From Streptomyces sp. 35G-GA-8 (lineage in GTDB: Bacteria; Actinomycetota; Actinomycetes; Streptomycetales; Streptomycetaceae), in contig NZ_JAMHJQ010000009.1 in the NCBI RefSeq assembly GCF_023534745.1, positions 248,001 to 312,000 on the forward strand: a DNA stretch of 64,000 nucleotides, given 5' to 3'. Numbering within the stretch: position 1 is the first letter of the stretch; each line of letters opens with the position of its first letter. Made by a program: the position numbers and the translations under genes. This document shows, piece after piece, positions 52,621 to 60,505 of this stretch. Below the pieces are notes generated by a model that was not told the DNA's origin, made no database searches, and worked only from the letters and a program-made list of their open reading frames with translations.

Positions 52621-52815
52621 ATGACTCCGACCGGCCCGCAAAACGCCACTCAGATGCTCCTGTTGCTCTTGCTGCTCATCGTGCTCGCCCTTGTCTTCGT
52701 CGGACTTGTGTACGTGTCGTACAGGCATCCCGTACTTGCCACGCCCCTGCTGGTGGCCATCGGAGGCGCAGGGCTCCTGATGGTGGTGATCGGGTTCGTG
52801 ATCTCTCAGTTGTAA
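52621..52815 (+). CDS. Small two-helix membrane protein
   Basis: 64 residues, ATG 52621 (GGAGAGAAG upstream). Two helices (MLLLLLLLIVLALVFVGLVY, LLVAIGGAGLLMVVIGFVIS). Unknown function. Confidence 0.62.
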   Translation: MTPTGPQNATQMLLLLLLLIVLALVFVGLVYVSYRHPVLATPLLVAIGGAGLLMVVIGFVISQL

Positions 52816-53025
52816 CGAGACGCTGGCTCCAGACGTCGTCGTCATGGTGGGGCACCACGTTGGTCGCGGCCCGTTCATCGGGGCTGCGACCAACGTCGCC
52901 GTCAGGCCACTGCCAAGCTCTCCGGCTTCGGTCTCACTCGTAGCTCGTTTGCCACCTGGGCTTGAGACCGTCCCACTCCTAAGATCCTCCAGAGATGTAG
53001 ATGACTTGGTTGACTGGGGGACGAG

Positions 53026-53595
53026 TTGGGCATCGGCGAGCAACTTGTGACCGTCGCTGCTGTGTTGCTCGGTGCGTTGACGACGCATCTGACCAACTAT
53101 GTGATGGAGCGGAGTCGGCACCGGCGGGAGCTGTTGACTCGGTGGGACGACCGGAAGCTCGATGCTTATGCGGGCTACATCGACACGATGAGGACCTGCA
53201 TCTTTGTGGCTGTGCAGTTGTACGAGCACAAGGAAGGCCTGCGTGAGAGCGGCAAGACAGAGAGCGAAATGCTCGCCGAGCAGTCTGAAGCCGGACGTCT
53301 CCGCGGTCGGGCCTTTGAACAGATCATGCTGCTCGGCGGAGACGAGGTGGTTGAGGCCGCGCACGAGTTGAACGTGGTGGCCCTTGCCGTTGACTGGCAG
53401 GCGAGCGGGAAGACTACGGGCACCTTGGAGGACTGGCGCGAACGCAATCGTGCCGTCTTCAGGGAGATCAACCAGTTCCACGAGGCCGCTCGGGTGGACC
53501 TTGGAGTACAGGGGAAGGTCACCGGCGAGAACCATCCGGAGCGGGACCTCCTGCTGCCGACTGCTCGCAGGGATGGGGGACAGGCGGGCGGCTAA
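53026..53595 (+). CDS. Hypothetical single-pass membrane protein
   Basis: 189 residues from TTG 53026 (GGGGGACGAG upstream); GTG 53047 is an alternative. An N-terminal hydrophobic segment (TVAAVLLGALTTHLTNYVM) is followed by a long charged helical region (RSRHRRELLTRWDDRKLDAY). Similar proteins occur singly in many Streptomyces. No function assigned. Confidence 0.66.
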   Translation: MGIGEQLVTVAAVLLGALTTHLTNYVMERSRHRRELLTRWDDRKLDAYAGYIDTMRTCIFVAVQLYEHKEGLRESGKTESEMLAEQSEAGRLRGRAFEQIMLLGGDEVVEAAHELNVVALAVDWQASGKTTGTLEDWRERNRAVFREINQFHEAARVDLGVQGKVTGENHPERDLLLPTARRDGGQAGG

Positions 53596-53703
53596 CGCCT
53601 CTATCTCGTCCGGCTGTCCGCCTGGTGTCCCCGCCACCAGTCCTCAAATTTACCCACGGAGTGGTGTTCGTGCTGTTCAGCGGAGCGTGGCGAGCGTTGT
53701 GGA

Positions 53704-53766
53704 GCTCCCATCCCGTCTGCCTCCGCTCCACGGTGTGTGTGGGTCGAAGGCGGACGGGATGGGAGC
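53704..53766. terminator. Inverted repeat between convergent genes
   Basis: Arms 53704-53721 (GCTCCCATCCCGTCTGCC) and 53749-53766 pair at 17 of 18 positions; 27-base loop. Lies before the 3' end of the DUF4435 gene and marks the switch to AT-rich DNA. Confidence 0.7.
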
Positions 53767-53795
53767 CGGGGTGAATAGTGGGTGCGGGAGGTAGG

Positions 53796-54701
53796 TCAAG
53801 GTCGAGTAGATACGTAATCTTTGAGACTTTTAAATAGCGCGAACCCTTCGAAGTCCGCAAGCTCAAGGCAGGTGGTCAGGCAAATTTCCATTGCCGCGGC
53901 TTGCGCCAGGTGACGCCTATCCTCGCGAAATAGTTGCCCATGAAGAGAAGAGATGTATCTAACCAGAACGGCACTAATGTCATGACCTCGGATGAAGTGT
54001 CGAACATCTAAGTCGCTTGCAATTTCAACGCCTGAATATTTCGCGACAAGAGTTTCGATGTTTGCCCCTTGGCATGACTTGCTAAATGCTTCCCGCACAT
54101 CAAGCGTACTGCCAGTTTCGGTGAACTTAAGGCTATCGATAACTTTGCTGGCGAGTTTCTTAGGCGTTGGCAAGGATCTCAAAATTGATCTTATGGTGAA
54201 AATGGATACGAGGACGGGCGTGACCGCTTCGATCACAGCTCTAGGCGAAATTCTGGCGGGCGCCCTCAGTGCCACGCTGAGCATTTTCCCAATGGGCTTT
54301 TCGGAAAAGAAGTAGAGTTCCATGGATGCGAAATCCGTGTAGAAAACGTTTCCGATCTGCGGGCACCCGTCCAATCCGAGGGAACTGAGATCCCGATCAG
54401 CTACGAAACGAAGACGATTACCCTCAGGATGAGCCGCATTTACAATTTCTGCTACCGTTAGGACGCTTCCCCGCTCGCCTGTGTTGTAGCCGTGTGTGGA
54501 GACTACCTCCTCGTCTATAAGGACTCTTTCCTTAACTGCGAAAATGTCAATTTCCGTCTCAGGTGCTGCATGGGTAAAGAACCAGCGCAAAATTGCCTGG
54601 TCGCCTCTACCCTCAACTATAACTTCCTTCATGTCGGGCTCAAGAATTTCGAGCATTGCCAATTCGCCTGGCGTTCTGCGATTCTCGTCGATGTTAGTCA
54701 T
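53796..54701 (-). CDS. ariB: DUF4435 (TOPRIM-like) protein, PARIS AriB-like effector
   Basis: 301 residues from ATG 54701, which has GAGGGCGA at 4-5 bases; a TTG at 54734 overlapping the ATPase stop by three bases is the alternative. TOPRIM-like acidic residues: Glu30 in VIVEGRGDQAIL and the Asp pair at about 102 and 104 in FVADRDLSSLG, with YTDFASMELYFF matching DUF4435. In PARIS, AriB is held by AriA and when released by a phage anti-restriction protein acts as a nuclease that causes growth arrest. Codons such as ATA, AGA and CTA and about 43 percent G+C (54001-54060) mark recent transfer. Identification as PARIS rests on gene order, size and domains; an alternative AAA-DUF4435 defence system is possible. 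Confidence 0.78.
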   Translation of the reverse strand: MTNIDENRRTPGELAMLEILEPDMKEVIVEGRGDQAILRWFFTHAAPETEIDIFAVKERVLIDEEVVSTHGYNTGERGSVLTVAEIVNAAHPEGNRLRFVADRDLSSLGLDGCPQIGNVFYTDFASMELYFFSEKPIGKMLSVALRAPARISPRAVIEAVTPVLVSIFTIRSILRSLPTPKKLASKVIDSLKFTETGSTLDVREAFSKSCQGANIETLVAKYSGVEIASDLDVRHFIRGHDISAVLVRYISSLHGQLFREDRRHLAQAAAMEICLTTCLELADFEGFALFKSLKDYVSTRP

Positions 54702-54730
54702 TTCGCCCTCTCGGTTCGCTAAATGCATTT

Positions 54731-56206
54731 TCAACTCTTCGAAACGAGTCGGGATAGCGAATCCTTATTTCCTGTAATAACCTCGACGGAGTGTGTGGCA
54801 ACTACAAATTGCATCCCGCTACCCTCGGTGCAGGCGAGCAAAGCTGACATCAGCTTCCGCTGCCACTTCACATTGAGGCTAAGCTCCGGTTCGTCGATCA
54901 GGAAGAGCTTCGTATTGCCACGTGCGAGAACCGTGTTTGACAGCAGGAGGAGGATTTGACGTTCACCTGAGGACAGCTGGTGGGGACCGAGCTCCTGTTC
55001 CATGCTGTCATATGCGACAACACGCATACCGCGAGAAAGATCGAAAACCAGTCGTTTTGTGCGGAGGAAACCGTTCGCTTGCTCGACCAAAGTTCGAATC
55101 AGTTGCTCTGTCTTTTTTAGTGCATCAAGTCGAGTTTCTTGTGCTTCCAGATAAGGAAGAATTACTTCTTCGGCAACAGCCGATTTATCAGTTGGAATAT
55201 CGGATAGGAGGCTGGCGAAAGGCTGAGAACGCAATGCGGGTACTAGCCCAAACTCTGCGTATTTTTGCGTCCTTACGGCTAGATCGTTAAGTCGGTTAAG
55301 TAGTGTTTCGATGGGTGAATGACTTCCCCCGTTAAAGTCCCTTTGGGCGATTCTTGCCAGAATGTCTAGGTAGATTTTATTGGTCCCACGAGAGCCTTGT
55401 TGATTCCCGCGGATGACTTGCTGTTGGAACTGCATGTGAACTCTGCGCATAACTGACCCGAGTTCTTTACCAAGAAAGGACTTGGTATCATTTGGGCCCT
55501 CTTCCTCGACATCTCGAACACTTCTATGATTCTTCAAATGATGATTAAGATCGTCACCATAGATTTGTCGGTCATCCGCAAGGAAGTGCGGGTTGGCGTT
55601 GAGACCGTTCAGGTAATCAACAAAGGCGTCGTTCCGTTGATCCGCGAAGAGTGCAAGTTGTTCGCGTGCGCGCCGACTAGCATGTGGGGCGCGCGAGTCC
55701 CGTGTTCTCCGTTCCATACGCAAGCGGTATTCCATCTCCCGTCTGCTCAACTCTGATACCGACTGGCCATCCTCTCCAATGGCAAAGTATGAATCATCAT
55801 CCAGTGTCGCGTAACGCTGGATAATATCTACTCCTGTGCCTTGGGCGCGAATATGGAAAGGACCTTGCAGATCCTCCGCTTTTTCTACGGTGATTGAATC
55901 ACCATTGTTTAGCTGGATGGTTAGGGTTGCAAAAGGGCAATTCCCCAAATATGAGCGGTGGGCGCCGAGGGGTGATGCGCTGAGGGCGTTCCATAGCAGG
56001 TTGAGGATGGTCGTCTTCCCGCTTCCATTGTCTCCATAAAGTAGCGTAAGTCTCCGGCTCGCTGGTGTGGCGAGCATGGGATCGGTTAGATCGATTTCGT
56101 AATAGAATTGACCGAATAGTTTGGTCACTTCAACCGACTTGATGAGGCTTTCTGGGGCGGATTCTTTTGTCAAGCTCGGGGTGCCGGGCGGCATCATTTG
56201 GTCCAT
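54731..56206 (-). CDS. ariA: AAA (ABC-type) ATPase, PARIS AriA-like sensor
   Basis: 491 residues, ATG 56206. Walker A GDNGSGKT at 58-65, ABC signature LSSGERQ near 410, Walker B LFLIDEPELSL near 432 and a switch His in FVVATHSVEVI near 473; a coiled, charged middle of about 300 residues separates them, as in Rad50/AAA_15 ATPases. The stop reaches the next gene start region, so ATPase and effector are coupled. In PARIS, AriA senses phage Ocr-like proteins and releases AriB. Base composition is far below the chromosomal level. Sensing specificity cannot be read from sequence. Confidence 0.8.
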   Translation of the reverse strand: MDQMMPPGTPSLTKESAPESLIKSVEVTKLFGQFYYEIDLTDPMLATPASRRLTLLYGDNGSGKTTILNLLWNALSASPLGAHRSYLGNCPFATLTIQLNNGDSITVEKAEDLQGPFHIRAQGTGVDIIQRYATLDDDSYFAIGEDGQSVSELSRREMEYRLRMERRTRDSRAPHASRRAREQLALFADQRNDAFVDYLNGLNANPHFLADDRQIYGDDLNHHLKNHRSVRDVEEEGPNDTKSFLGKELGSVMRRVHMQFQQQVIRGNQQGSRGTNKIYLDILARIAQRDFNGGSHSPIETLLNRLNDLAVRTQKYAEFGLVPALRSQPFASLLSDIPTDKSAVAEEVILPYLEAQETRLDALKKTEQLIRTLVEQANGFLRTKRLVFDLSRGMRVVAYDSMEQELGPHQLSSGERQILLLLSNTVLARGNTKLFLIDEPELSLNVKWQRKLMSALLACTEGSGMQFVVATHSVEVITGNKDSLSRLVSKS

Positions 56207-56279
56207 GTGAGCAGGCTACCTTCGGCATGCGCGCCGTAGAGGTGCATTCGATAAAACTCACTGGCCGGTCGCGCCGAGG

Positions 56280-56609
56280 TCACCTGCAGACTTGCACTGG
56301 CTCATCGTGGTGCCAGATGAGGCAATGGTCCTCACAGTGCAGTTCCGCGGCACCCCGCTCAAGCCGCATTACCCCTTGGGGCATGCAGCAGGCGTAGGCG
56401 ACGAGGAGCAGCCTCGTCTCCGGCGGAAGCTGACCGAGGTCTCGATGAGCCGCTTGCTCTTCTAGTTCTTCAAGCCCTAGGTCTAGTTCGCCCTGCATGG
56501 GTTCAGGGCCGTGACGTCGGATGAGGCCAGCGCGTAAGCCGGTAGCTCGCGGTAGTCGTGCCGCGGTGACAGGCACGCCCGTCTTGGCATAGCGGATCGG
56601 GTAGATCAT
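56280..56609 (-). CDS. Small hypothetical protein
   Basis: 109 residues from ATG 56609. Beginning MIYPIRYAKTGVPVTAARLP; contains LGQLPPETRLLLVAYACCMP and ELHCEDHCLIWHHDEPVQVC, i.e. several Cys/His that could bind metal. G+C and codon use return to chromosomal levels here. No family recognised; it ends 74 bases from the ATPase start, so order is head-to-tail. Confidence 0.55.
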   Translation of the reverse strand: MIYPIRYAKTGVPVTAARLPRATGLRAGLIRRHGPEPMQGELDLGLEELEEQAAHRDLGQLPPETRLLLVAYACCMPQGVMRLERGAAELHCEDHCLIWHHDEPVQVCR

Positions 56610-56639
56610 CGGCAACGATCACGACGGTTCGGGCTTGAA

Positions 56640-57465
56640 GGCGGACCGCAGTTGCGCCGGGGAGATCTTCGAGGCCGGCAACGAGCTCCTCGTACTGCAC
56701 GGGATGGAGACTGTGTCCGTACGCCTCCAGTGTTTGGGTGTGCAGAAGGCCAGTACGGCGACCAGCGGATGATCTCCGGCAGCGCCAGCATCCTGAACCA
56801 CCAGGCTGAAGGACGCGCGCTCCGCGTCCTCCAGGGCGCCCGCGGAACGGTCACCTACCGCGGCGAGTTCACCGTCGACCACGAGAACCCCCTGGTACTC
56901 CACGGACGCCCCCGAGACCAACGACCGCCCTCTCCGTAAGGTCATCGTCTTCCGGCTCAACCCGGTAGACACCGCACCCCAGGAACCCGCCACTAAGCTC
57001 GGCCGGCTGCTCGTCTCGCACCCCAACCAGGTGGACGACCTCTCCCTGGAACGGAACGAGAGCCAGACCACGTTCGTCAACCCGAACCAGGAGCCCTGCG
57101 AGGCCGACCGCAAGGAAGCCCGCCTGGTCAAGGCGTTCGCCGACTACCTGACCAGCCACGGCCACCAGTCCGGCCGGCAGCGCATCCTGCCCCAGGTGAA
57201 AGCCGCCAGCTCTTCACCGATCTCCACGCCAAGGGACTCGGTCTCCTGATCGAGACCGAGGGCAGCGTCACCCCGCGAGAACATCCGGATGGCAATCGGA
57301 CAGCTCGCGGACTACAGCAGGTTTGTCGACCACACGATCCGCCCATCCTGCTCCCCTCCGAGCCGCGGGAAGACCTCCTGGCCCTGGCCAAGACGCAGGA
57401 CTGCGCCGTGATCTGGCCCGAGAAAAGGGGTTCATCAGCACCAACCCCAAGGCACTTCCGTAGCG
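56640..57465 (+). pseudogene. Frameshifted relic of an McrA/HNH-type endonuclease
   Basis: Plus-strand coding can be followed in pieces across at least four frames: GQYGDQRMISGSASILNHQA and RALRVLQGARGTVTYRGEF, then after a shift near 56892 WYSTDAPETNDRP, PLRKVIVFRLNPVDTAPQEP, then LFTDLHAKGLGLLIETEGSV near 57210, IRMAIGQLADYSRFVDHTIR near 57280, and LLALAKTQDCAVIWPEK near 57380. The first part resembles the N-terminal DNA-binding region of Streptomyces McrA-like (ScoMcrA) endonucleases that cut modified DNA. The HNH motif itself is not seen. Multiple shifts argue against sequencing error. Likely the dead remainder of a restriction gene. Confidence 0.72.
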
Positions 57466-57580
57466 GCGGGCCCTGTACCGCAGCGCAGTACCGCAACCCC
57501 AGCAACCGCCCCCGTACGCCACCACCTCTGCGGGGCCTCTTAGCGGCCGGAATGACCGTCACTGACCGATCTCGCTAGAG

Positions 57581-57624
57581 CTACGGATCAGAAGGTTGCA
57601 GGTTCGAATCCTGCCGAGTGCACA
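57581..57624 (+). repeat. attR core direct repeat
   Basis: Identical 44 bases to attL (35769-35812). The tRNA is incomplete here: upstream bases CGCTAGAG replace the 5' half, so this copy is not a functional tRNA gene. Confidence 0.95.
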
Positions 57625-57631
57625 ACACGTC

Positions 57632-57663
57632 AGAGGCCCCCAGGAGAAGTCCTGGGGGCCTCT
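57632..57663 (+). terminator. Original chromosomal tRNA-Arg terminator
   Basis: AGAGGCCCCCAGGA / TCCTGGGGGCCTCT, perfect 14-bp stem with GAAG loop, eight bases after attR. Confidence 0.85.
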
Positions 57664-57806
57664 CGCGTTGTCCGTACGGCGACGGAGCGAGTAGTTCTCG
57701 GACATCGGCTCGCGGACCTTCGCCGACGAACCTGCCGCGGTCCGTGGGTTCGTCGGGGTTCATCGGGGTTCACGCGGGAGTGGGCGAGCGGGTGAGTGGG
57801 TTGGGT

Positions 57807-58712
57807 ATGGGATGGAAGTGCCAGGGGCTTCGCTGGAGCGGCGCGGCGCCCGTGCTCGGTTGGCGGCGAGGCGAGGGGAGCGGGGGCGGGAGCGGCGTCC
57901 GGCGGGAGAGTGTTCTGGAGTACGGGCGTGACCTGGGGTTCCGTGCCGTCGGGGCGCGCGTGTGCGTCGGGGCGCGGGGGAACGTGTGTCCCCTTGGGGC
58001 GCCGGTCGCCGGGCGCGGTACGGGCGGGCAGTGCGCCGAGTGCGCGCGGCTGGACCGGGCGCACTCCGTGGCCGCCGACACCATCGCCGATGATCCGCGG
58101 ACGTACCGCGTCTATCTCGCGTGGTTCGGGCCCGGGATGGTCAAGGTGGGGATCACCGCCGAGGAGCGTGGGTCCGCGCGCCTCCTGGAGCAGGGAGCGG
58201 TCGCGTTCAGCTGGCTCGGGCGCGGGCCGCTGATGGCCGCGCGGCGGACCGAGGATCTGCTGCGCAGGGCGCTGGGGGTGCCGGACCGTATCCCGTACGC
58301 GCGGAAGCGGGCCGTACGGGCCGCGCTGCCGGACCTGGCGGAGCGGGTGGCCGAGATCGAGCGGCTGTATGGACGGGCGGTGGCGCTGGAAGGGTGGCCG
58401 CCGTCGCTGGAACGGCTGGAGTTCGCGGCGGTCGATCACGCCGGGGCCTTCGGTCTGGCCGGGCTGGCGCCGGCCACCGGCGTGGTGGTGGAACTGGTGG
58501 ACGCCGGGTGCGTCGCCGGGCGGCTGGTCGCGGCCGCCGGGCCCGATCTCCATCTCGCCACCGCGGACGGCGGGATGATTGTCCTGGACACCCGGCTGAT
58601 GAGCGGGTGGGAGTTGACCGCGCCGGCGGGCGGCGACGGCGGGGGTGAGGGCGTGGTCACCGTGCCGGTCAGGGACATGGACAACGGCGGGGTACAGGAC
58701 GAGCTCTTCTGA
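57807..58712 (+). CDS. DUF2797 family protein
   Basis: 301 residues from ATG 57807, which starts MGWKCQGLRWSGAAPVLGW; the frame is open upstream but unsupported. Conserved pattern: CVGARGNVCPLGAP, CAECARLDRAHSVAADTIAD, VYLAWFGPGMVKVGITAEER, RRTEDLLRRALGVPDRIPYA. VYLAWFG and VKVGIT resemble GIY-YIG-like beginnings, but no nuclease activity is known for this family. Cys residues at the N-terminus could hold a zinc. Function unknown. Confidence 0.82.
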   Translation: MGWKCQGLRWSGAAPVLGWRRGEGSGGGSGVRRESVLEYGRDLGFRAVGARVCVGARGNVCPLGAPVAGRGTGGQCAECARLDRAHSVAADTIADDPRTYRVYLAWFGPGMVKVGITAEERGSARLLEQGAVAFSWLGRGPLMAARRTEDLLRRALGVPDRIPYARKRAVRAALPDLAERVAEIERLYGRAVALEGWPPSLERLEFAAVDHAGAFGLAGLAPATGVVVELVDAGCVAGRLVAAAGPDLHLATADGGMIVLDTRLMSGWELTAPAGGDGGGEGVVTVPVRDMDNGGVQDELF

Positions 58713-58729
58713 AGGGGGATGGGGCCGGC

Positions 58730-59665
58730 ATGAGTGGTCACGAGGGTGAGGAGCGTGACGAGGGTGAAGAGCGTGACGCGGGGGAAGTCGAGGCCGTAGG
58801 GCGGTTCCGGGAGCGGACGGGGCTTCCGGGCCTCGTCGACGTACATACGCACTTCATGCCGGAGCGGGTCCTCAAGAAGGTCTGGGCGTACTTCGACGCC
58901 GCCGGGCCGCTCATCGGGCGGGAGTGGCCCATCTCCTACCGGCGGGAGGAGGACGAACGGGTCGCTCTGCTGCGCGCGTTCGGCGCCCGGGCGTACACCT
59001 CGATGCTCTACCCGCACAAGCCGGGAATGGCGGAATGGCTGAACGGCTGGGCCGCCGCGTTCGCGGCACGTACGCCGGACTGTCTGCGGACGGCCACGCT
59101 CTTCCCGGAGGACGGCGTCGAGGCGTATGTACGCGAGGCCGTCGAGGGCGGCGCCCGGATCTTCAAGTCGCACCTCCAAGTCGGCGCGTACGACCCGAAC
59201 GACGAGCGGCTCGACCGGGTCTGGGGGCTGCTCGCCGAGGCCGCCGTCCCGGTGGTGATGCACTGCGGCTCAGGCCCGGCGCCCGGCAAGTACACCGGGC
59301 CCGAGCCGGTGGGGCGGCTGCTGGCGCGCCACCCCGGGCTGCGGCTGATCGTCGCGCATCTCGGGATGCCGGAGTACGTGGATTTCCTGGACCTCGCCGA
59401 GCGGTACGCGGAGGTCAGGCTGGACACGACCATGGCGTTCACGGACTTCAGCGAGGCCTTCGCGCCGTTCCCCCGGGAGGCGAGGGCGCGGCTGGCGGAC
59501 CTGGGGGACCGGATCCTGCTGGGGACGGACTTCCCGAACATCCCTTATCCGTACATTCATCAGCTGGAGGCCCTGGAACGACTGGGGCTGGGGGACGCGT
59601 GGCTGCGGGCGGTCTGTTACGAGAACGGGGCCCGGCTCTTCGGGATCGCCGACCGCGGCCTCTAG
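58730..59665 (+). CDS. Metal-dependent amidohydrolase (amidohydrolase_2 family)
   Basis: 311 residues, ATG 58730. TIM-barrel metal ligands: LVDVHTHFMPERV (HxH), VVMHCGSGP, LIVAHLGMPE and LLGTDFPNIPYP (metal Asp). The family includes ACMSD-like decarboxylases and other hydrolases; substrate not predictable. A D/E-rich N-terminus (EGEERDEGEERDAGE) precedes the barrel and is repeat-like. Confidence 0.88.
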   Translation: MSGHEGEERDEGEERDAGEVEAVGRFRERTGLPGLVDVHTHFMPERVLKKVWAYFDAAGPLIGREWPISYRREEDERVALLRAFGARAYTSMLYPHKPGMAEWLNGWAAAFAARTPDCLRTATLFPEDGVEAYVREAVEGGARIFKSHLQVGAYDPNDERLDRVWGLLAEAAVPVVMHCGSGPAPGKYTGPEPVGRLLARHPGLRLIVAHLGMPEYVDFLDLAERYAEVRLDTTMAFTDFSEAFAPFPREARARLADLGDRILLGTDFPNIPYPYIHQLEALERLGLGDAWLRAVCYENGARLFGIADRGL

Positions 59666-59749
59666 TGTCCTGAGTCGGGAATTCGTTTCTCAGGGATTTC
59701 ACAGGAAGCGACAAGGTCAATCTCAGAGGCCGTCCCCAGGGTGAAGAGC

Positions 59750-60505
59750 ATGACCATCACCTCGCCCCGGGGGCGTACCGAAATGCTCAGGCCGGACGGG
59801 AGCCCCGTCCGCGTGCTTGTCGTCGACGACGAGACCTCGCTCACCGAGCTGCTGTCCATGGCCCTGCGGTACGAAGGCTGGGAGGTGCGCAGCGCCGGTG
59901 ACGGCGCGGGCGCCATGCGTTCGGCGCGGGACTTCCGTCCCGACGCGGTCGTGCTGGACGTGATGCTGCCCGACATGGACGGGCTGGCGGTGCTGGGGCG
60001 GCTGCGTCATGAGCTGCCGCAGGTGCCCGTGCTCTTCCTCACCGCGAAGGACTCCGTGGAGGACCGGATCGCCGGACTGACCGCGGGGGGTGACGACTAT
60101 GTCACCAAGCCGTTCAGCCTGGAGGAGGTCGTGGCGCGGCTGCGCGGACTGATCCGGCGGTCCGGCGCGGCGGCCGTGCGCAGTGAGTCGTTGCTGGTCG
60201 TGGGGGATCTGACGCTCGACGAGGACAGCCATGACGTCACCCGCGACGGGCAGTCCATCCATCTGACCGCGACCGAGTTCGAGCTGCTGCGCTATCTGAT
60301 GCGCAATCCGCGCCGGGTGCTGAGCAAGGCACAGATCCTGGACCGGGTGTGGTCGTACGACTTCGGCGGCCAGGCCAATGTCGTCGAGCTGTATATCTCC
60401 TATCTGCGGCGGAAGATCGACGCCGGGCGCCCGCCGATGATCCACACCCGGCGCGGGGCCGGCTATCTGATCAAGCCCGGTGAGCCGGGCGACGCCCCGC
60501 GATGA
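59750..60505 (+). CDS. OmpR-family response regulator
   Basis: 251 residues from ATG 59750 (AGGGTGAAG upstream). Receiver: VLVVDDETSLTELL acidic pair, phospho-Asp in AVVLDVMLPDMDG, LFLTAKD and Lys in DDYVTKPFSLEE. C-terminal winged helix (LTLDEDSHDVTRDGQSIHLT, VLSKAQILDRVWSYDF, ELYISYLRRKID). Stop overlaps the sensor start by four bases (ATGA). It likely regulates downstream membrane glycosyltransferase genes. Confidence 0.94.
   Translation: MTITSPRGRTEMLRPDGSPVRVLVVDDETSLTELLSMALRYEGWEVRSAGDGAGAMRSARDFRPDAVVLDVMLPDMDGLAVLGRLRHELPQVPVLFLTAKDSVEDRIAGLTAGGDDYVTKPFSLEEVVARLRGLIRRSGAAAVRSESLLVVGDLTLDEDSHDVTRDGQSIHLTATEFELLRYLMRNPRRVLSKAQILDRVWSYDFGGQANVVELYISYLRRKIDAGRPPMIHTRRGAGYLIKPGEPGDAPR

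Larger units (their letters stand above)
35769..57624. mobile_element. Integrative and conjugative element of actinomycetes (AICE, pSAM2-like)
   Basis: Bounded by a 44-bp direct repeat in tRNA-Arg(ACG). It has the AICE hallmarks: tyrosine integrase and excisionase at the tRNA end, a replication protein, an FtsK/TraB-type DNA translocase, DUF2637 protein, small Spd-like genes and a KorSA-like GntR repressor. The right half carries cargo including a PARIS-like defence pair and an endonuclease relic. Size, about 21.9 kb, is at the upper end for AICEs. The transfer-associated DUF2637 gene is broken by a stop codon. Confidence 0.93.

Noticed and set aside
57577-57624. Second tRNA-Arg gene at attR
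   Set aside because: Only the 3' half is present; the acceptor 5' strand and D-arm are missing.
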